Shown: positions 14,308 through 15,033 of the stretch, in pieces
Layout of the letters: each line of letters opens with the position of its first letter
How positions within the stretch are numbered: the stretch's first letter is position 1
DNA from: Gemmatimonadota bacterium
GTDB lineage: Bacteria > Gemmatimonadota > Gemmatimonadetes > Gemmatimonadales > GWC2-71-9
Assembly (NCBI GenBank): GCA_025361465.1
Contig: JANYAG010000319.1
Span: 1 to 15,033, forward strand
Length of the DNA: 15,033 nt
Direction: 5' to 3'
Translations under genes and position numbers: made by a program
The notes under the pieces: model-generated
Seen by the model: only the letters and a program-made list of their open reading frames with translations
Databases searched by the model: none
Told to the model about the DNA's origin: nothing

Positions 14308-15033
14308 ATGGCTCCTGACCGCCGCGCTGCCCCTGTGGTCCTCGCCGTCCTGGACGGGTGGGGATGGCGTGCGGAGCGCGAAGGGAACGCCATTGCCCTG
14401 GCCAACACTCCGGTCTGGGACCAGCTGGTCGCCTCGCAGCCCCGGGCCCTGCTCGATGCCAGTGGCCTGGCGGTCGGGCTGCCCTCGGGACAGATGGGCA
14501 ACAGCGAAGTCGGCCACCTGAACCTCGGCGCCGGGCGCGTGGTGCCGCAGGACCTGGTTCGCATCAACCTGAGCATCGAGCGCGGGGAGTTCTCTTCCTC
14601 CCCCGCCCTGGCGGGCGTGGCGGCCCACGTTCGCAAGACCGGCGGGACGTTGCACCTGGTCGGCCTGCTCGGAAACGGCGGCGTCCATGCCATGGATCAG
14701 CACCTGGTCGCCGCGATCACGGCCTTCGTCCGGCTGGAGGTTCCCCGGATTGCGATCCAGGGCTTCCTTGACGGCCGCGACTCGCCGCCGGCTTCCGCCG
14801 CTGACTTCGTGGCCCAGCTCCAGCAGGAGATCGCCAAGGTTGGCGGCGGTCGGACGGTGATCGCCTCGCTCGTCGGCCGGTACTTCTCGATGGATCGCGA
14901 CAAGCGGTGGGAGCGGATCCGGCTTGGCTATGACGCCATGGTCCATGGCATCGGCACCGCCATCGCCGATCCGGTCGCCGGCATCCGCGCGGCGTATGCC
15001 CGCGGCGAAACCGACGAGTTCATCAAGCCGCTG
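14308..15033 (+). CDS. gpmI: 2,3-bisphosphoglycerate-independent phosphoglycerate mutase, 5' part
   Basis: Interconverts 3- and 2-phosphoglycerate in glycolysis and gluconeogenesis, using two Mn ions and a phosphoserine intermediate. The first 242 residues are visible of a protein usually about 510 long; the gene runs off the window. VLAVLDGWGWRAEREGNAI supplies the first metal Asp (Asp16). MGNSEVGHLNLGAGRVVPQD carries the catalytic Ser66. The inserted transferase domain then begins, with LGNGGVHAMDQHL (substrate His), FLDGRDSPP and VGRYFSMDRDKRWERIRLGY. It reaches DEFIKPL at the window edge. All expected residues in this part are intact. The ATG at 14308 has GGAG ten bases upstream, a rather long spacing; no other in-frame start fits the family N-terminus. 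It is divergent from the guaB operon across a 131-base gap. Confidence 0.96.
   Translation, partial: MAPDRRAAPVVLAVLDGWGWRAEREGNAIALANTPVWDQLVASQPRALLDASGLAVGLPSGQMGNSEVGHLNLGAGRVVPQDLVRINLSIERGEFSSSPALAGVAAHVRKTGGTLHLVGLLGNGGVHAMDQHLVAAITAFVRLEVPRIAIQGFLDGRDSPPASAADFVAQLQQEIAKVGGGRTVIASLVGRYFSMDRDKRWERIRLGYDAMVHGIGTAIADPVAGIRAAYARGETDEFIKPL

Noticed and set aside
14660..14720. Missing Asp in the GGVH motif of gpmI as a sign of inactivation
   Set aside because: That position varies in active enzymes (Pro in E. coli, as I recall); the His and the catalytic Ser are present.

Overview
This window looks like ordinary chromosome from a high-GC, Gram-negative-type bacterium. Gemmatimonadota is my best guess, from the high GC, the several secreted proteins with Ala-rich signal peptides, the propeller-type exported protein and the style of the UbiE and Mrp sequences. 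That assignment is inference; no rRNA or marker comparison was possible. I see no tRNA, rRNA, insertion sequence, CRISPR array or prophage. Fourteen protein genes fill nearly all of the window, and the two at the edges are cut off. No gene-free stretch exceeds 300 bases.

Layout. (1) 1-602, minus: 3'-truncated ubiE/menG methyltransferase for menaquinone or ubiquinone. (2) 630-2692, plus: an ECF sigma factor, a zinc-finger-type membrane anti-sigma factor, and a polytopic membrane protein with a signal peptide whose start lies inside the anti-sigma gene. (3) 2701-5165, minus: nrnA-like DHH phosphoesterase, a stand-alone Nfu-type Fe-S scaffold and an Mrp/ApbC P-loop ATPase, probably one operon. 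The Mrp protein contains no cysteine. (4) 5360-6850, plus: a CAT-type amino-acid permease ending in a clear rho-independent terminator at 6871-6913. (5) 7006-8232, plus: an exported beta-propeller-like protein. (6) 8229-14176, minus: four tightly packed genes, transcribed in the order large secreted glycosidase-like protein, secreted SH3/OB-like protein, small helical protein, guaB (IMP dehydrogenase). Two of the three junctions are 4-nt ATGA stop/start overlaps and the third is a 13-nt gap. (7) 14308-end, plus: 5' part of gpmI (cofactor-independent phosphoglycerate mutase), divergent from the guaB operon.

How they fit together. The sigma/anti-sigma pair is a standard envelope-signal module, and the third gene is a candidate extra component. 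The Nfu-Mrp pair is an Fe-S cluster scaffold/carrier set. The guaB operon joins a housekeeping purine enzyme to exported proteins, which is the least expected arrangement here. I found no convincing wholly new system. The items most worth checking are the cysteine-free Mrp beside Nfu, the translationally coupled operon of exported proteins with guaB, and the three-gene ECF cassette.
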